Shown: positions 52,659-61,450 of the stretch, piece by piece | Layout of the letters: each line of letters starts with the position of its first letter | Numbering within the stretch: position 1 is the first letter of the stretch | Assembly (NCBI RefSeq): GCF_900156345.1 | Contig: NZ_FTPP01000002.1 | Location: 1,178,001-1,242,000, forward strand | DNA length: 64,000 bases | From: Pontibacter indicus | GTDB lineage: Bacteria > Bacteroidota > Bacteroidia > Cytophagales > Hymenobacteraceae | Direction: 5' to 3' | Notes under the pieces: model-generated | What the model saw: only the letters and a program-made list of their open reading frames with translations | The model's database searches: none | Told to the model about the DNA's origin: nothing | Made by a program: the position numbers and the translations under genes

Positions 52659-52726
52659 CAGCCTTGTTGTAGCTGCTCTATTTAACAAATTAGCCTGTTC
52701 CGTCTTACATCCTGAAGTTCTCTTTC

Positions 52727-52734
52727 TATCTTTG
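52727..52734 (+). promoter_or_regulatory. -7 element of pyrD
   Basis: TATCTTTG fits TAnnTTTG exactly, 31 bases before the GTG start of pyrD. No convincing -33 TTTG at the right distance. Confidence 0.5.
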
Positions 52735-52765
52735 TCAGCAGCAAACCACAACCAAATCCGCTGCC

Positions 52766-53794
52766 GTGTATAAGAGCCTCCTGCGTCCGCTGCTTTTCAA
52801 GTTAGATCCCGAGAAAGTTCACTACCTCACCACCGATGCCCTGCGCACGGCCTTTAGTCTGCCTTTTACAAAAGGCATCAGTCGTGGCATGTTCAAGGTA
52901 GAGGACAAGCGGCTGGAGCGGGAGCTGTTCGGCTTGAAGTTTCCCAACCCGGTTGGTCTGGCGGCTGGCTTTGACAAGGATGCCAAACTAGTGGATGAAC
53001 TGGGGGAGTTGGGCTTTGGCTTCATCGAGATCGGCACGCTGACACCCAAACCACAGGAAGGCAACCCCAAGCCACGTCTATTCCGGCTGCCTGAAGATCA
53101 GGCTATCATCAACCGCATGGGTTTCAACAACGAGGGGGTAGAGGCAGCTGTGAAGCGACTGCGTGAACGGAAGAGCAATATTATTGTGGGTGGCAACATC
53201 GGCAAAAACAAGGTAACGCCAAACGAAGAGGCCCTGAACGATTACCTTTACTGCTTTAAGGCACTGTATGACGTAGTCGATTACTTTGTGGTGAACGTAA
53301 GCTCACCCAACACCCCGGACCTGCGTGCCTTGCAGGAAAAAGAGCCACTCCAGCAACTGCTGATGGCGCTGCAGGAGCTGAATAACTCCATGCCAATGGC
53401 GAAACCCCTGCTTTTGAAAATCGCCCCGGATTTGAACGAAGCTCAGTTAAATGATATAATTGAGATTGCGATTGCCGCGAAACTAAGTGGTATTATTGCC
53501 ACCAACACCACCATCAGCCGCGAAGGGCTACACACTCCTTCTAGCCGCGTTTCAGAGATCGGTGCCGGCGGCCTCAGTGGCAAACCCCTCACCAAGCATG
53601 CCACGGAAATCATCCGCTACCTGCGCCAGCACCTGCCACAGCATATCAAGATCATTGGTGTCGGTGGGATTATGACGGCGGAGGATGCTGTTGAGAAGTT
53701 AGAGGCAGGCGCTGATCTGGTGCAGCTGTATACCGGTTTTATTTATGAAGGTCCTGCCTTGATTGCCAGCATTAATAAGAGTTTGTTGAGATAA
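52766..53794 (+). CDS. pyrD: dihydroorotate dehydrogenase (quinone), class 2
   Basis: This membrane-associated flavoenzyme oxidises dihydroorotate to orotate in pyrimidine synthesis, passing electrons to quinone. The 342-residue TIM-barrel protein begins with GTG. The N-terminal helices ([20 protein letters not shown]) that reach the quinone mark it as class 2. [20 protein letters not shown] binds FMN and orotate, [17 protein letters not shown] contains the catalytic Ser of class 2, and [19 protein letters not shown] sequence ([18 protein letters not shown]) ends it. Its stop codon touches the left repeat of the DUF559 element. pyrF of the same pathway lies 4.5 kb downstream. Confidence 0.96.
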   Translation: MYKSLLRPLLFKLDPEKVHYLTTDALRTAFSLPFTKGISRGMFKVEDKRLERELFGLKFPNPVGLAAGFDKDAKLVDELGELGFGFIEIGTLTPKPQEGNPKPRLFRLPEDQAIINRMGFNNEGVEAAVKRLRERKSNIIVGGNIGKNKVTPNEEALNDYLYCFKALYDVVDYFVVNVSSPNTPDLRALQEKEPLQQLLMALQELNNSMPMAKPLLLKIAPDLNEAQLNDIIEIAIAAKLSGIIATNTTISREGLHTPSSRVSEIGAGGLSGKPLTKHATEIIRYLRQHLPQHIKIIGVGGIMTAEDAVEKLEAGADLVQLYTGFIYEGPALIASINKSLLR

Positions 53795-54307
53795 CCTCCC
53801 CCCGGCCCCCTCCTAAAAACAGGAGGGGGAGATTTAAAATGAAGCTTTTATTTTCTGTAGCACGGTCTGCATTTGATTGAAGACCTCTTCATTTCTAAAT
53901 CGTAAAATATTGAATCCCCAATTTCTCAATGTCTCATCCCGAAGATTATCATTGGCTATTGCCTCAGACGAGTCGTGAATAGATCCGTCTACTTCGATGA
54001 TTAGTTTTTCGGAAGCACAGTAGAAGTCAACTACATAATTTTCAATGCTATGCTGGCGTCTGAATTTTCTTCCCTCAAGCTTTTTGCTGCGTAGCATTGA
54101 CCATAGGAGCACCTCTGCTGGTGTATTTTCCTCTCTAAGCCTGCTTCTAATCAGTTTCAGATGTGGTAAACTATGCAACTGGTCCTTTCTCACGTGAAAT
54201 TTATTTTGGTTATCAACAAGAGTCTCTGATGAAGACGTTCCAATTCTATATTTGGAGTCTCTTTTTGAGCTCCCCCTCCTGTTTTTAGGAGGGGGCCGGG
54301 TGGAGGT
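53794..54307. mobile_element. small element: DUF559 ORF framed by 38-bp inverted repeats
   Basis: The bases 53794-53831 (ACCTCCCCCCGGCCCCCTCC onward) are repeated in inverted orientation at 54270-54307 with one mismatch in 38. Each copy is itself a hairpin: CCCCCTCCT / AGGAGGGGG around AAAAAC. The DUF559 gene fills the space between them: its stop codon is three bases inside the left repeat and its N-terminal codons read through the right repeat. I saw no clear target-site duplication. Insertion is between pyrD and ftsK, immediately after the pyrD stop. Confidence 0.7.
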
Positions 54308-54322
54308 CCAACTTTTTAGCAC
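53834..54322 (-). CDS. DUF559 (Vsr-like endonuclease fold) protein
   Basis: The 162-residue frame carries a DUF559 domain (about 55-160), related to very-short-patch-repair endonucleases of the PD-(D/E)xK fold. TPAEVLLWSMLRSKKLEGRKFRRQ (in parts) opens the domain. Asp99 in YVVDFYC and Glu110-x-Asp112 in LIIEVDG are probable metal ligands. RNWGFNILRFRNEEV follows. Residues about 6-18 (STRPPPKNRRGS) are read from the right inverted repeat, so the real start may be later (no Met follows before the domain, but GTG is possible). Codon use is AT-rich against the GC-rich neighbours, a sign of recent transfer. Confidence 0.85.
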   Translation of the reverse strand: MLKSWTSTRPPPKNRRGSSKRDSKYRIGTSSSETLVDNQNKFHVRKDQLHSLPHLKLIRSRLREENTPAEVLLWSMLRSKKLEGRKFRRQHSIENYVVDFYCASEKLIIEVDGSIHDSSEAIANDNLRDETLRNWGFNILRFRNEEVFNQMQTVLQKIKASF

Positions 54323-54402
54323 ATTTCCTGAAAAGCCTTCGGATTTGCTGAGCGGCGTGTGCCGAAAAAATGTAAATTTGAAATCTTAATTAGTCGAAGG
54401 GT

Positions 54403-57018
54403 ATGGCAAAGAACACTTACAGAAACGATGCGGTGAGCACGGGAAGGGCGAGGAACGAGGTACGTGGCCGTAACGAACCACGGAGCAGCAATACGCCCGC
54501 CGGGGAAAAGACAAAACAAAAGAAACCTAAGAAGCCTTTCTTTAAGATGCCTTCCTTCAGGTTCAACCTGCGGATGCCAGCTTTCCTCACGGACCGTCGC
54601 TTCAAGCTCTTCATCGGCTTCTCTTTTCTGCTGATCGCTTTCTTCATGACCATCGCGTTTGTGTCCTACCTGTTCACCGGGTCAGCCGACCAAAGTGTGG
54701 TGGAGTCGGTGCAGGGCACAGGGCTAAAGGAGTCGGGGCAGGAGGCGGAGAACTGGCTGGGCCTGTTTGGGGCCTGGGTGTCGCATTACTTTATTTATGA
54801 ACTACTGGGTATAGGCGCTTTCTTCCTCATCCCGATCGCATTTTTTGCAGGCAGCCGCATCGTGTTCCGCTGGAAGTCGATCTCCATGTCGTACGTGTTC
54901 GGGCTGTGCACCTTCTCTATGCTGTGGCTGAGTCTGACGCTCGGTTATATTGTGCTGACTACCAATACAGTGGGCGAACTGGGGTTCCTGGGCGGGGGCA
55001 TTGGTATAGAGACTGCTATCTGGCTCAACAGCCTGATCGGGTGGGGGAGCGGCCTATTGCTGGGCTTCCTACTGCTGATCTTTCTGGTTTTCTTCTTCAA
55101 CATCACGAGCATCAACTGGGGTAAATCTGCCGATGATACCGACGCTGAAGAAGTGGAAGTGGACAGAGGAAACGCCTCTTCTTTGCGCGATGTGGTGCAC
55201 GGCTCAGCCCGAAACGTCAACCACAACGCCGACCCCACCGCTTCGCTCGAGGCGGAAGAGGAAGAGCTATACCTGGCCGAAGAAGAGGAAGAAGCCATCA
55301 ACCGTGCGCTGGAAATGGAATTGAGCGCGCTCAAACCGGAGCCGCCAAAACCTGCCACGCCAGCACCGACGCTTGAGCTCGACATCGAAACGGAGTTGGA
55401 AGAAGAGGAACTGGCCGAGGCTGAATTCGATACAGTAGATGGTCTGGACGACGAGCTGGACCTGCAGATCGAAAAAACACCGGAAGAAGAAGCTGCTGAC
55501 GTGCTGGCCACCGAAAACTACGACCCGACGCTTGACCTGGCCCGCTACCAGTACCCAACCATCGACTTGCTCAACGATTATGGCGCTACCAAAGTGTCGG
55601 TAACCAAGGAGGAGCTTGAAGCAAACAAAGACAAGATCGTGGCCACACTCGGCCATTATAACATAGGTATAGCGAGCATCAAAGCCACCATCGGCCCGAC
55701 CGTGACGCTTTACGAAATTGTGCCGGATGCCGGGGTGCGTATCTCCAAAATCAAGAACCTGGAAGACGACATTGCTCTGAGCTTAGCGGCTCTGGGTATA
55801 CGTATCATCGCACCTATACCTGGCAAGGGTACGATCGGTATAGAAGTGCCGAACACGAAGAAAGAGATGGTGTCGATCAAGTCGATCCTGTCCACAGAAA
55901 AGTTCATGAAGAGCGAGATGGATCTGCCGATCGCCTTCGGTAAGACCATCACCAACGAGGTGTTCATCACCGACCTGGCCAAAATGCCGCACTTGCTGAT
56001 GGCAGGTGCTACTGGTCAGGGTAAGTCGGTTGGCCTGAATGCCATCCTGACCTCGCTCCTTTACAAGCGCCACCCTTCGCAGCTCAAGTTCGTGCTCGTG
56101 GACCCGAAAAAGGTGGAATTATCTCTCTTTAACAAGATCGAGCGCCACTTCCTGGCCAAGCTGCCAGATACCGACGAGGCGATCATCACCGATACCAAAA
56201 AGGTGGTGAACACGCTCAACTCGCTCTGTATGGAGATGGACATGCGCTACGACCTGCTGAAGGATGCCGGATGCCGCAACCTGAAGGAGTACAATAAGAA
56301 GTTTGTGGAGCGCCGCCTGAACCCGAAAAAGGGACACAAGTTTATGCCCTACATCGTGCTGGTGATTGACGAGTTGGCGGACTTGATGATGACGGCCGGC
56401 AAAGAGGTGGAGACCCCGATTGCCCGTCTCGCGCAGCTGGCCCGTGCTATCGGAATTCACCTGGTGGTGGCCACACAGCGACCGTCGGTGAACGTGATCA
56501 CGGGTATCATCAAGGCCAACTTCCCGGCGCGTATCTCCTTTAAAGTAACGTCCAAGATCGACTCGCGCACCATTCTCGATGCCGGCGGTGCCGACCAGCT
56601 GATCGGTCAGGGTGATATGCTCTTCTCGATCGGTTCGGACATGATCCGTATCCAGTGCGCCTTTGTGGACACGCCGGAGGTAGACCGTATTTGCGACTTC
56701 ATTGGCGAGCAGCAGGGCTACAGCGATGCCTACCTGTTGCCGGAATTTGTGGGTGACGAGAGCGGAAACGAGAAATCCGATTTCGATCCGAGCTCCAAAG
56801 ACCCGATGTTCGAAGAGGCAGCCCGCATTATTGTGCAGCACCAGCAGGGCAGTACCTCGCTCCTGCAGCGTCGCCTCAAGCTGGGCTACAACCGCGCCGG
56901 CCGCCTGATCGACCAATTGGAGTCGGCAGGTATAGTGGGTCCGTTTGAGGGAAGCAAGGCCCGTGAGGTTTTAATTCCGGACGAGTACAGTTTGGAACAG
57001 TTATTGAATACGCTGTAG
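54403..57018 (+). CDS. ftsK: DNA translocase FtsK
   Basis: This septum-bound DNA pump clears chromosome arms and activates XerCD at dif. The 871-residue protein has a basic N-terminus, four or five membrane helices (about 70-235), a Glu-rich linker (about 245-370) and the motor. The motor's alpha and beta domains carry Walker A GATGQGKS at 535-542 and VLVIDELADLMM as Walker B. The gamma winged-helix domain (about 800-871, STSLLQRRLKLGYNRAGRLI) reads the orientation sequences. Length is typical. lolA follows 25 bases later, so the two are probably co-transcribed. Several AGGTATAG words are embedded in it. Confidence 0.96.
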   Translation: MAKNTYRNDAVSTGRARNEVRGRNEPRSSNTPAGEKTKQKKPKKPFFKMPSFRFNLRMPAFLTDRRFKLFIGFSFLLIAFFMTIAFVSYLFTGSADQSVVESVQGTGLKESGQEAENWLGLFGAWVSHYFIYELLGIGAFFLIPIAFFAGSRIVFRWKSISMSYVFGLCTFSMLWLSLTLGYIVLTTNTVGELGFLGGGIGIETAIWLNSLIGWGSGLLLGFLLLIFLVFFFNITSINWGKSADDTDAEEVEVDRGNASSLRDVVHGSARNVNHNADPTASLEAEEEELYLAEEEEEAINRALEMELSALKPEPPKPATPAPTLELDIETELEEEELAEAEFDTVDGLDDELDLQIEKTPEEEAADVLATENYDPTLDLARYQYPTIDLLNDYGATKVSVTKEELEANKDKIVATLGHYNIGIASIKATIGPTVTLYEIVPDAGVRISKIKNLEDDIALSLAALGIRIIAPIPGKGTIGIEVPNTKKEMVSIKSILSTEKFMKSEMDLPIAFGKTITNEVFITDLAKMPHLLMAGATGQGKSVGLNAILTSLLYKRHPSQLKFVLVDPKKVELSLFNKIERHFLAKLPDTDEAIITDTKKVVNTLNSLCMEMDMRYDLLKDAGCRNLKEYNKKFVERRLNPKKGHKFMPYIVLVIDELADLMMTAGKEVETPIARLAQLARAIGIHLVVATQRPSVNVITGIIKANFPARISFKVTSKIDSRTILDAGGADQLIGQGDMLFSIGSDMIRIQCAFVDTPEVDRICDFIGEQQGYSDAYLLPEFVGDESGNEKSDFDPSSKDPMFEEAARIIVQHQQGSTSLLQRRLKLGYNRAGRLIDQLESAGIVGPFEGSKAREVLIPDEYSLEQLLNTL

Positions 57019-57043
57019 AAAAGAACAAGACAATCACTAAGAC

Positions 57044-57688
57044 ATGAAACGAGTATTATCCCTTTTGCTGGCTTTCGTACTGTTTGCAAACCTGGCCCAT
57101 GCGCAGCAGGACCCCAAAGCAGGCAAAATACTGGACCAGATGAGCCAGAAGTACAGAAGTATGAAAGCTTTTAAAGCGACTTTTGCACAGACGCTGGAGA
57201 ACCCTTCTTCCAAAGTAAAGGAAACCATGGAAGGCGACATCCTGGTGAGCGGCCCGAAATACAGACTGGCCGTGAGCGGGCAGGAGATCATCAGCGACGG
57301 TAAACTGATGTGGACTTACCTGAAAGAGGTAAATGAAGTGACTATCACGGAGTCCGACGCAGAGGCAGAGGCCATGGCGCCGAGTAAGATCTTCGACATG
57401 TACAAGAAGGGCTACAAGTATGCCTACGCCGGCACCGAGAAGCAGGGCGCTGATACCTTCGATGTGATTGAGCTGGCCCCGGAAGATCGCAGCAATCCGA
57501 TTTTTAAGGTGCGTCTGTTCATCAACCAGAAGGACAAATCGCTGAAGAGCTGGCAGATGTTCCGTAACAACGGCAGCCGCTATACCTATACCATCAAAAA
57601 CTTCCAGGCAAACCCTGCCTTGGCTTCCGATGCCTTTAGCTTTAACAAAGCCAAGTACAAGGGCGTGCAGGTAGTAGATTTAAGATAA
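57044..57688 (+). CDS. outer-membrane lipoprotein carrier LolA-like protein
   Basis: The 214-residue periplasmic protein has a signal peptide (about 1-20, ending HAQQ) and the LolA fold of a bent beta-sheet with a hydrophobic cavity. FKATFAQTLENPSSKVKET, GDILVSGPKYRLAVSGQEII and LMWTYLKEVNEVTI are the typical strands. It carries lipoproteins across the periplasm to the outer membrane. Placement after ftsK is conserved in many bacteria (ftsK-lolA), which supports the call. A terminator follows at 57714-57746. Confidence 0.9.
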   Translation: MKRVLSLLLAFVLFANLAHAQQDPKAGKILDQMSQKYRSMKAFKATFAQTLENPSSKVKETMEGDILVSGPKYRLAVSGQEIISDGKLMWTYLKEVNEVTITESDAEAEAMAPSKIFDMYKKGYKYAYAGTEKQGADTFDVIELAPEDRSNPIFKVRLFINQKDKSLKSWQMFRNNGSRYTYTIKNFQANPALASDAFSFNKAKYKGVQVVDLR

Positions 57689-57713
57689 GCCAACCAATTT
57701 TATGATAAAAAGG

Positions 57714-57746
57714 AAAGAGCTGCTCTGTTAGGGCAGCTCTTTTTTT
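57714..57746 (+). terminator. terminator of ftsK-lolA
   Basis: AAAGAGCTGC (57714-57723) pairs with GCAGCTCTTT (57733-57742), with a T-run after it; the A-run before it could let it act for the convergent gene too. Confidence 0.82.
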
Positions 57747-57764
57747 GTAGGTATAGCAGGCAGC

Positions 57765-58163
57765 CTAAGAAGCCTCGACCTGGATGGTCGTTACAATAAA
57801 GCCCACCTGAGGCGTGGAGCGGAACCGGAAGGTATAGGTGCCCGCCTCGGTTGGCCGAAAGGTATACGTGGCCTTGCGGATAGGCAGATCGTCGGTGCAA
57901 ATAGTGCCTTTATACTTGGCCACAACTCGCATGGTCGTCTCCTTACCGGTTGTACTCACATCAAAAGAGCCAAACTGTCCGCAGCCTCCGTTCACCTGAA
58001 AGTACACCTCTATTGACACGGTTTCACCTAACTGGGCCGTTGCCGGTGCCTCGACGCGCACGGTGGGCGCAGGCCGCTCCTGTGCAGGAGGTTCAGAATC
58101 TTCTTTAGAACAGCTGGAGGTGGATAAGGCAATGAGGGCGAGAAGGCAGAAGATTCGTATCAT
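57765..58163 (-). CDS. small lipoprotein with Ig-like beta-sandwich
   Basis: The 132-residue product has an SPII signal (about 1-18, lipobox TSSC). After a short acidic-proline linker (EDSEPPAQERPAPT) comes a beta-rich domain with LGETVSIEVYFQVNGGCG and EAGTYTFRFRSTPQVGF, the look of an immunoglobulin-like or bacterial Big fold. Two cysteines (NGGCGQF and TICTDD) may be bridged. No family name can be given. The gene is convergent with lolA. Confidence 0.75.
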   Translation of the reverse strand: MIRIFCLLALIALSTSSCSKEDSEPPAQERPAPTVRVEAPATAQLGETVSIEVYFQVNGGCGQFGSFDVSTTGKETTMRVVAKYKGTICTDDLPIRKATYTFRPTEAGTYTFRFRSTPQVGFIVTTIQVEAS

Positions 58164-58341
58164 GTTCGTTTGTTTTTAGGTGCTGTATATCAAGTCGATC
58201 CCGATTGTGCGGAAAGGGTTGCAAGGCTGGGCAGATTTGGGCCCGCACCTTAATTAATGGCGGGTGCAGGTATAAAAAATTTGTAGCTGCCCCTAAATAA
58301 ACTAGCTTTGCTATACCTGAACACTAGCTCCTATACCTATC

Positions 58342-59172
58342 ATGACCAGAGAAAAGCTGTTTGAGCAGATCCTCCAGAAAAAGTCCTACCTGTGCATTGG
58401 CCTCGACACTGACCCCAAGCGCCTGCCCGAGCACCTGCTCGACCACGAAGACCCGGTGTTTGAGTTCAACCGCCAGATCGTGGAAGCCACTGCTGACCTA
58501 TGTGTGGCCTACAAGCCAAACATTGCCTTTTATGAAGCACAGGGGCCGAAGGGTTGGGTGAGCCTGGAGAAAACGCTGGAAATTATACCGGAGGAGATCT
58601 TCACGATAGCCGACGCCAAGCGCGGCGACATCGGGAACACGTCGGAGCTGTACGCCCGCGCCTTTTTCGAGACCATGAACTTCGACTCCATCACGGTGGC
58701 TCCTTACATGGGCGCCGATTCGGTGAAACCGTTCCTGGTGCAGCCGGGCCGTTGGGTTATCCTGTTGGCACTTACTTCCAACCCAGGCAGCAAGGACTTT
58801 CAGATGCTAAAGCTGTCGGACGGAAACGAGGAGTACCTCTTTGAGCAGGTGCTGCGCGAGAGTGCCAACTGGGCCAGCGTGGGGCAGATGATGTATGTGG
58901 TAGGCGCTACGCAGGGCGAGTACATTGAGCGGGTGCGGGCCATTGTTCCGAATCACTTTCTGCTCGTGCCAGGTGTGGGCGCGCAGGGCGGCAGTCTGGA
59001 AGAGATTTCCCGACTGGGTATGAACCAGCAGTGCGGCCTTTTGGTCAACTCATCCCGTGCCATTATCTACGCCTCCTCCGGCCGCGATTTTGCCGAGCGT
59101 TCCCGCGAAGCCGCGCTGGAAGTGCAAAAGGAAATGGAGCAATATTTGGAGCAGTATGTAACGCATTTGTAA
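58342..59172 (+). CDS. pyrF: orotidine 5'-phosphate decarboxylase
   Basis: This is the last step of UMP synthesis: decarboxylation of OMP. The 276-residue enzyme is of the long (type 2) form. [18 protein letters not shown] opens it, [20 protein letters not shown] holds catalytic Lys93 with the Asp pair, and [12 protein letters not shown] and [13 protein letters not shown] close the phosphate site. It follows pyrD by 4.5 kb on the same strand, but other genes lie between. The terminator at 59207-59245 is built from two inverted AGGTATAGC words. Confidence 0.95.
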   Translation: MTREKLFEQILQKKSYLCIGLDTDPKRLPEHLLDHEDPVFEFNRQIVEATADLCVAYKPNIAFYEAQGPKGWVSLEKTLEIIPEEIFTIADAKRGDIGNTSELYARAFFETMNFDSITVAPYMGADSVKPFLVQPGRWVILLALTSNPGSKDFQMLKLSDGNEEYLFEQVLRESANWASVGQMMYVVGATQGEYIERVRAIVPNHFLLVPGVGAQGGSLEEISRLGMNQQCGLLVNSSRAIIYASSGRDFAERSREAALEVQKEMEQYLEQYVTHL

Positions 59173-59206
59173 GAGAAGACAGCAGTTTGAAACTGCATTG
59201 ATAAAG

Positions 59207-59245
59207 AGCCGCTATACCTGAAACACAAGGTATAGCGGCTTTTTT
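59207..59245 (+). terminator. terminator of pyrF made of inverted AGGTATAGC words
   Basis: AGCCGCTATACCT (59207-59219) is the exact complement of AGGTATAGCGGCT (59228-59240), with an 8-base loop and a T-run. The stem is the genome-wide word CAGGTATAGC in inverted pair, a use known for DNA-uptake sequences in Neisseria. Confidence 0.85.
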
Positions 59246-59451
59246 GTTGTGCAGGCGGCTTGAAAAAGTTATGAAAATATTAGATATATTAACTATATTG
59301 GATTGGGTTATAAAATGTGGCTGATTGGGCTGCCTGGTAGTTTTTGCTGTAGGGCCTTGAATTAACCATAGATAAAAACCTCCACACATAGTGCAGATAG
59401 TAGGAGTAGGTACTCCTACTATACTCTAGTTATGCTTAATGTGAATCAAGA

Positions 59452-59922
59452 ATGAAAAAAGCTGTATCGCTTACTCAACTTTATCTACTGCTTACGCTTG
59501 TTTTGTTTTCGTGTGAATCAACAGAAGAAGCAGAAGTGAGTGTGCCTTCGATAGAAGTTGAGAAGAAGCAATTAGCTGCAAGTGCCGATACATCAGAATC
59601 ACATATATGCCCTATCGAAATACCTTGCTATCAACTAACGGAGGACAGTGTAAAGCCACTCAGTCTTCAGAAGGATTACCATGGCTTAGTTGTTCTGAAA
59701 GCAGAGTATGATAGGGAAAGCCTAAAGTTCAACAAGTACGAAATCATGGTAGAAAGGCTCCGCTACAAGGAGTCTGAAGAGCCGTTTGAAATGACAGATA
59801 ACGAATTGGAGCAACTACTACCAATCCTGATAAATCATGTTGAATACATTCAATTGAAAAGAAGTAATCAAGAAGACTGTACAGAACCGTCATTGTTCTA
59901 TCTGCCAATCAGAATAGAATAA
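59452..59922 (+). CDS. AT-rich lipoprotein gene, function unknown
   Basis: The 156-residue product has a lipoprotein signal (LLLTLVLFSC, Cys near 20) followed by an acidic linker and a small folded domain with four cysteines (SHICPIEIPC, EDCTEPS). I recognise no family. Its codons (AAA, TTA, GAA, ATA) are clearly poorer in GC than those of pyrF before it. It lies in a short AT-rich island with the next gene, suggesting foreign origin. The 279 bases before it contain the pyrF terminator and an AT-rich stretch with no other feature. Confidence 0.7.
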   Translation: MKKAVSLTQLYLLLTLVLFSCESTEEAEVSVPSIEVEKKQLAASADTSESHICPIEIPCYQLTEDSVKPLSLQKDYHGLVVLKAEYDRESLKFNKYEIMVERLRYKESEEPFEMTDNELEQLLPILINHVEYIQLKRSNQEDCTEPSLFYLPIRIE

Positions 59923-60014
59923 AAACCACTTAGCATAACCCTGCACAGGCTCCATATTCGGCTATGCCTCATTCGTAGCCTGTACTAAACGTTAGTCTTT
60001 ATAAAAATGATAGA

Positions 60015-60431
60015 ATGAATATATTAATGAGCCGTTTATTTATCCCTATTCTACTATATTCTGTGGTATACAATTACGACTGTATAACATACAAGAGAAT
60101 CGAGAAAGAGAGAAAAGGATTAGGCTTCACACATTTCCAAGACTTAATTAGTATATGTGAAAGTGATTCTACATTTAAACATACTATTCATCTTCAGATA
60201 AGAAAAGCAGGTGTGGTTAAGAATGTTGAGGAGGAGATAAACATTGGTAAATGGCATATAAATAAAGATACACTAATACTAACTCACTCCAATATTGAAT
60301 TAGTTAACAAGTATATTATCGGGAGGAATAGACTAACCCATGTTAGCAATAGTCCATTGAGTGGTAAGTTTAAATGGAAGTATTATTCAGGGCCCTATTC
60401 TGTCATCAAGAAAAAAAGGCATAACAGATGA
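60015..60431 (+). CDS. AT-rich orphan protein, function unknown
   Basis: The 138-residue product has a hydrophobic N-terminus (MSRLFIPILLYSVVY) that may be a signal or anchor, then a basic beta-rich part, including IHLQIRKAG and WHINKDTLILTH, ending in KKKRHNR. No family is recognised. The gene is among the most AT-rich in the window and, with the previous one, is likely horizontally acquired. An alternative ATG five codons in (MSRLF) is as good a start. Confidence 0.6.
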   Translation: MNILMSRLFIPILLYSVVYNYDCITYKRIEKERKGLGFTHFQDLISICESDSTFKHTIHLQIRKAGVVKNVEEEINIGKWHINKDTLILTHSNIELVNKYIIGRNRLTHVSNSPLSGKFKWKYYSGPYSVIKKKRHNR

Positions 60432-60537
60432 TTGTTTATCAATGCAATTTAATAAAGTACTACATAGCCTAACCATACCTTTACCATAGCTTCGCCATGG
60501 CAAAGCCCAGTCCGTTACATCACCTAACCCAGAACCC

Positions 60538-61398
60538 ATGAACAGGAGCAAAGAAGTTTTGCAAGTACAGCTGCTTCGCTATGTTATTTTGGTGGCGGGT
60601 GTGGCATTACTTCCCAACAAACTTCTGGCGCAAAAAGAGTTCTATACCCCCAAATCGCTCTTCATCCCGCTTCACGATCAGAAAAATCAGTTGCATATGT
60701 CTTTTGGTAGAGGCGGGGGCTATGACGTTACCCTGTCTTATGCCTTCACAAATAAGCTGGCCTTGTTCACTGCCGCCACCTTCGACAAAGGCACAAAGAA
60801 GAGGATCAGCATAATCGGTGACAGGTATGATGTTGACAGGAATGACTATACTTTCAAAGGCGGCTTGGGCTACTTCAGCAGGACAGATAATAACGAGTTT
60901 CCGCTACTAGAGGCTTATGTGGGTGCAGGTATAACCGAGGTGGACAACTACTGGCACTTTAAGGGCGATGCAGATGGAGAAGTCACGCAGGCACGATACT
61001 GGAGCGTATTCGGTCAAATTAATGCGGGCAAAAGGCTGACGAAAAGTGAGTACGGGCTTGGGTTGCGGCTTACGTATGCGCAGTACACGGACTTCAACTT
61101 CCGCAACACCCATCCCAATGCGAGTGCCACGCAAAGCAACTATCAGAACCTGAGAGGCCTGACCGCTGACCCGGCCATAAGCGCGGGCTATACCCTATAT
61201 GGGGTAAACATCAATGCGCAGATAGGGGTGGCAATTCCTTTGTTCGCCCCATCTGTAGAGCGAACGGACACCCACATCAGTTACGAAGGATCAACGGAAA
61301 CAAAGACTTTTAGAAGCTCAGAGGACAAAATTCACTTATACGCCCTGATAGGCAGACTGAGCGTGCAATATAAATTGAACTTTAATCAGAAGAAGTGA
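60538..61398 (+). CDS. outer-membrane beta-barrel-like protein
   Basis: The 286-residue product has a signal peptide (about 12-32, ending LLAQ). It is followed by about ten alternating amphipathic strands, such as QLHMSFGRGGGYDVTLSYAF, YTFKGGLGYFSR and YGLGLRLTYAQYTDF, ending in a final strand LIGRLSVQYKLNF with Phe near the end, as in outer-membrane barrels. It is probably an 8- to 10-stranded barrel of unknown role. It is on the same strand as the two AT-rich orphans but has GC-richer codons. Confidence 0.72.
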   Translation: MNRSKEVLQVQLLRYVILVAGVALLPNKLLAQKEFYTPKSLFIPLHDQKNQLHMSFGRGGGYDVTLSYAFTNKLALFTAATFDKGTKKRISIIGDRYDVDRNDYTFKGGLGYFSRTDNNEFPLLEAYVGAGITEVDNYWHFKGDADGEVTQARYWSVFGQINAGKRLTKSEYGLGLRLTYAQYTDFNFRNTHPNASATQSNYQNLRGLTADPAISAGYTLYGVNINAQIGVAIPLFAPSVERTDTHISYEGSTETKTFRSSEDKIHLYALIGRLSVQYKLNFNQKK

Positions 61399-61450
61399 AA
61401 GAAGAGAGCATCCTGTATGCCTGGCTATACCTTTCTTAACGGTTGCTCTA

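Noticed and set aside
55267..55656. frames antisense to the ftsK linker
   Set aside because: They read Phe/Gln/Arg-rich complements of the Glu-rich linker and are shadows.
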